Shown here in pieces: positions 5,300 through 7,170 of a stretch of 7,170 bases of DNA (the stretch's first letter is position 1; each line of letters opens with the position of its first letter). The notes beneath the pieces are model-generated. The model was not told where the DNA came from. It saw nothing but the letters and a program-made list of their open reading frames with translations, and made no database searches. The translations under genes were made by a program, and so were the position numbers. The DNA comes from Pseudomonadota bacterium (GTDB lineage Bacteria; Pseudomonadota; Gammaproteobacteria; Competibacterales; Competibacteraceae), in the NCBI GenBank assembly GCA_018262135.1, contig JAGTSD010000323.1, positions 1 to 7,170 on the forward strand. Reading direction: 5' to 3'.

Positions 5300-7006
5300 A
5301 TGAGGAGTAATCACAGGCTTTCGACATCGTCACATCGAGCCCTGCCACTGTCGGGGGTTTTACTTACAGTGCTTCTCGGCGGCTGTGGCGACAAAGCCGG
5401 TGTTGTCGCCGAACCTGATCCCGTGGGTGGTCCGGCGCTGGTGCGACGGCTGACGGAATCCCAGTACCGAGCGACAGTGGCCGATATCTTCGGGCCGGAT
5501 ATTCCCATTGCCGCCCGCTTCGAGAAAGGCGTGCGCGCCGATGGCCTGCTGTCCATCGGCACCAGCCAGTCGGGCATGTCGCCGTTCAGCATCGAGCAGT
5601 ACGACGCTGCCGCCCGCACCGTGGCGGAAGCGGTGGTCAGTCCGGAGCGGCGGGGCCAGCTCATTCCCTGTTCGCCGGCTGCTGAAGCCGCGTTTGATCA
5701 GGACTGCGCGACCGCTTTTGTGGAGCGCTACGGCCCCCGGCTGTTGCGGCGCCCGCTGCGTCAGGAGGAAATCGACCGCTACGTGGCGGCGGGCCGCGAC
5801 GGCCACGCCCGGCTGGGCAATTTTTACGAAGGCCTGAAGTACGCCCTGGTGGGCATGATGGTGGCGCCGGAATTCCTGCTGCGGGTGGAGCAGACGGAGC
5901 CGACCCCGGAAAACCACGATGTGGCCCAGCTCGATGACTATTCGAAGGCGGCGCGGCTGAGCTACTTCCTCACCAATTCCACACCGGACGAGGAATTGCT
6001 GCGGGCCGCTGGCGCCGGTGAACTGGATACCGGCAAAGGGCTGGCCGCCCAGGTGGACCGGTTGATCCAGAGCCCCCGTTTCGAGGGCTCGGTGCGGGCG
6101 TTCTTCGAGGACATGCTGGAGTTCGACCTGTTCGCCGATCTGGCGAAAGATCCTGCAATTTATCCCGCCTTCAATTCCACGGTGGCGGCGGAAGCCCAGG
6201 AGCAGACCCTGAAAACCATCACCGACCACCTGATCAACCGAAAGGGCGATTATCGGGACCTGTTCACCACCCGGGAAACCTACCTGACCAGGGCGCTGGG
6301 CATCGTCTATCGTCTGCCCGTTCCCACCCGCAACGGTTGGGAGAAAACCGAGTTTCCCGAAGACAGCGGCCGGGCCGGCATCCAGAGCCACATTTCCTTT
6401 CTGGCCCTGCATTCCCATCCCGGTCGCTCGTCCGCCACCCTGCGGGGCAAGGCCATCCGCGAGATCTTCCTCTGTCAGGATGTGCCCGATCCCCCGGCCA
6501 ACGTCAGTTTCACCGCGGTGAATGAAGCTGATAACGCGGCCAAGCCCACCGCGCGGGATCGCCTGCGTATTCACAACACCGAGCCCGCGTGCGCGGGTTG
6601 TCACAAGATAATGGATCCGCCCGGCCTGGTATTGGAAAACTTCGATGGTCTCGGCACTTACCGCAGCCATGAGAATGGCGCGCTGATCGACACCAGCGGC
6701 GATCTGGACGGCAACGCGTTCAATTCCGGTGCGGGCCTGTCCCAGGCCTTGCGCAACCACCCGGAAACGTCCCGTTGTCTGGTGGAAAAGATGTACCGCT
6801 ACGCCGTCGGCCGGGATACGGTGTGGGAGGAGCGGCCCTACATGGATTATCTTTTGGCATCCTTCGGTGTCGATGGCTACCAGGTGCCAAGGCTGATGCG
6901 CACCATCGCCCTGAGCAACAATTTCTTCGCCATTCGTGCGCCCGCGACAGACGCCGGCGATCAGCAACAGGCCGCCGTCGCGGCGGAACGGGAGGATCGG
7001 ACATGA
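5300..7006 (+). CDS. DUF1592-family (PSD/PSCyt) lipoprotein with one heme c site
   Basis: This 568-residue protein has the domain string first described in planctomycetes. DUF1587/PSD3 is at about 45-110 (LVRRLTESQYRATVADIFG). DUF1595/PSD5 is at about 135-197 (YGPRLLRRPLRQEEIDRY). DUF1592/PSD4 is at about 213-340 (ARLSYFLTNSTPDEELL). DUF1588/PSCyt3 is at about 355-455, and DUF1585/PSD2 at about 460-545. A CAGCH site (431-435), followed by KIMDPPGLVLENFDG, should bind heme c covalently. The N-terminus is a lipoprotein signal with lipobox LGGC, Cys29 being lipidated. The residue after it is Gly, not the inner-membrane-retention Asp, so outer-membrane location is likely if the host is Gram-negative. 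The ATG at 5300 has a modest TGAGG eight bases upstream. Its stop overlaps the next start by four bases (ATGA), implying coupling. Reaction and substrate are unknown for this family. Confidence 0.92.
   Translation: MRSNHRLSTSSHRALPLSGVLLTVLLGGCGDKAGVVAEPDPVGGPALVRRLTESQYRATVADIFGPDIPIAARFEKGVRADGLLSIGTSQSGMSPFSIEQYDAAARTVAEAVVSPERRGQLIPCSPAAEAAFDQDCATAFVERYGPRLLRRPLRQEEIDRYVAAGRDGHARLGNFYEGLKYALVGMMVAPEFLLRVEQTEPTPENHDVAQLDDYSKAARLSYFLTNSTPDEELLRAAGAGELDTGKGLAAQVDRLIQSPRFEGSVRAFFEDMLEFDLFADLAKDPAIYPAFNSTVAAEAQEQTLKTITDHLINRKGDYRDLFTTRETYLTRALGIVYRLPVPTRNGWEKTEFPEDSGRAGIQSHISFLALHSHPGRSSATLRGKAIREIFLCQDVPDPPANVSFTAVNEADNAAKPTARDRLRIHNTEPACAGCHKIMDPPGLVLENFDGLGTYRSHENGALIDTSGDLDGNAFNSGAGLSQALRNHPETSRCLVEKMYRYAVGRDTVWEERPYMDYLLASFGVDGYQVPRLMRTIALSNNFFAIRAPATDAGDQQQAAVAAEREDRT
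6991..6995 (+). promoter_or_regulatory. Ribosome binding site of the DUF1552 gene
   Basis: GGAGG lies seven bases before the ATG at 7003 and within the end of the preceding gene. It is the best Shine-Dalgarno match in the window and confirms the overlapping start. Confidence 0.75.
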
Positions 7007-7170
7007 GCAAGTTTTCCCGCCGCACAGTGTTGCGCGGCGCCCTTCGGGGTGCCGCCGTGGGAGTGGCGCTACCGCTGCTCGACTGCTTCCTCGACAGCAG
7101 CGGCAAGGCCTACGCCGATACCGGGCAGCGGATTCCCGTGCGCTTCGGCACCTGGATCTGGGGCTGCGGC
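7003..7170 (+). CDS. DUF1552 (HXXSHH) protein, N-terminal fragment with Tat signal, truncated by window end
   Basis: Only 56 residues are visible. They begin MSKFSRRTVLRGALRGAAVG, a twin-arginine signal (RR at 6-7, SRRTVLRG) with a short hydrophobic stretch, so the protein is probably exported folded by the Tat system. After the signal, VRFGTWIWGCG fits the opening of DUF1552/HXXSHH proteins, which are typically encoded directly after DUF1592-family genes. The His-rich motif that names the family lies beyond the window. Tat export often, though not always, means a cofactor or metal is inserted in the cytoplasm. Start overlaps the upstream stop by four bases. The family call rests on the short N-terminus plus gene order. 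Confidence 0.8.
   Translation, partial: MSKFSRRTVLRGALRGAAVGVALPLLDCFLDSSGKAYADTGQRIPVRFGTWIWGCG

Noticed and set aside
5360..6967. A 535-codon open frame on the minus strand, opposite the lipoprotein gene
   Set aside because: It is a GC-rich antisense shadow. The plus-strand frame has a lipobox, recognisable domains, a heme motif and operon spacing, while the minus frame shows no family features.
1..7170. CRISPR arrays, tRNA or rRNA genes, insertion sequences and attachment sites
   Set aside because: Reading by eye found no regularly spaced repeats, tRNA-like cloverleaf, rRNA motif, transposase or integrase.

Overview
The window is GC-rich bacterial DNA with densely packed, Shine-Dalgarno-led genes. 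The gene set suggests a Gram-negative proteobacterium, perhaps a gammaproteobacterium: a multiheme cytochrome c, a lipoprotein, a Tat-exported protein, a TetR regulator and a large arylsulfatase. This assignment is inferred from gene content, because no rRNA or other phylogenetic marker is present.

Layout. Positions 1-1260 (+) hold the C-terminal 419 residues of a large arylsulfatase whose catalytic N-terminus lies before the window. Positions 1261-1790 hold no intact gene, but contain patches that look like a decayed coding sequence spread over several frames. A strong stem-loop at 1792-1820 separates this convergent region from the next block. A three-heme membrane-anchored cytochrome c (1824-3074) and a TetR-family regulator (3166-3798) are both on the minus strand, with tetR upstream. 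From 3799 to 4039 there is a divergent control region with two similar quasi-palindromic boxes 23 bp apart. A tight plus-strand operon follows: a secreted cysteine-rich protein of unknown family (4040-5278), a lipoprotein with a PSD/PSCyt-type domain string and one CxxCH heme site (5300-7006), and the start of a Tat-exported DUF1552 (HXXSHH) protein (7003-7170, cut by the window end).

How the genes may work together. Every product of the 1.8-7.2 kb block except the TetR regulator is predicted to act outside the cytoplasm, and two carry c-type heme. The simplest reading is a TetR-controlled extracytoplasmic redox module. The DUF1592-type lipoprotein, the DUF1552 protein and the secreted partner would act on an unknown substrate or surface partner, and the three-heme cytochrome would carry electrons to or from the inner membrane. 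The substrate cannot be deduced from the sequence. The neighbouring arylsulfatase hints at catabolism of a sulfated compound but may be unrelated. This module is the best candidate here for an undescribed system.
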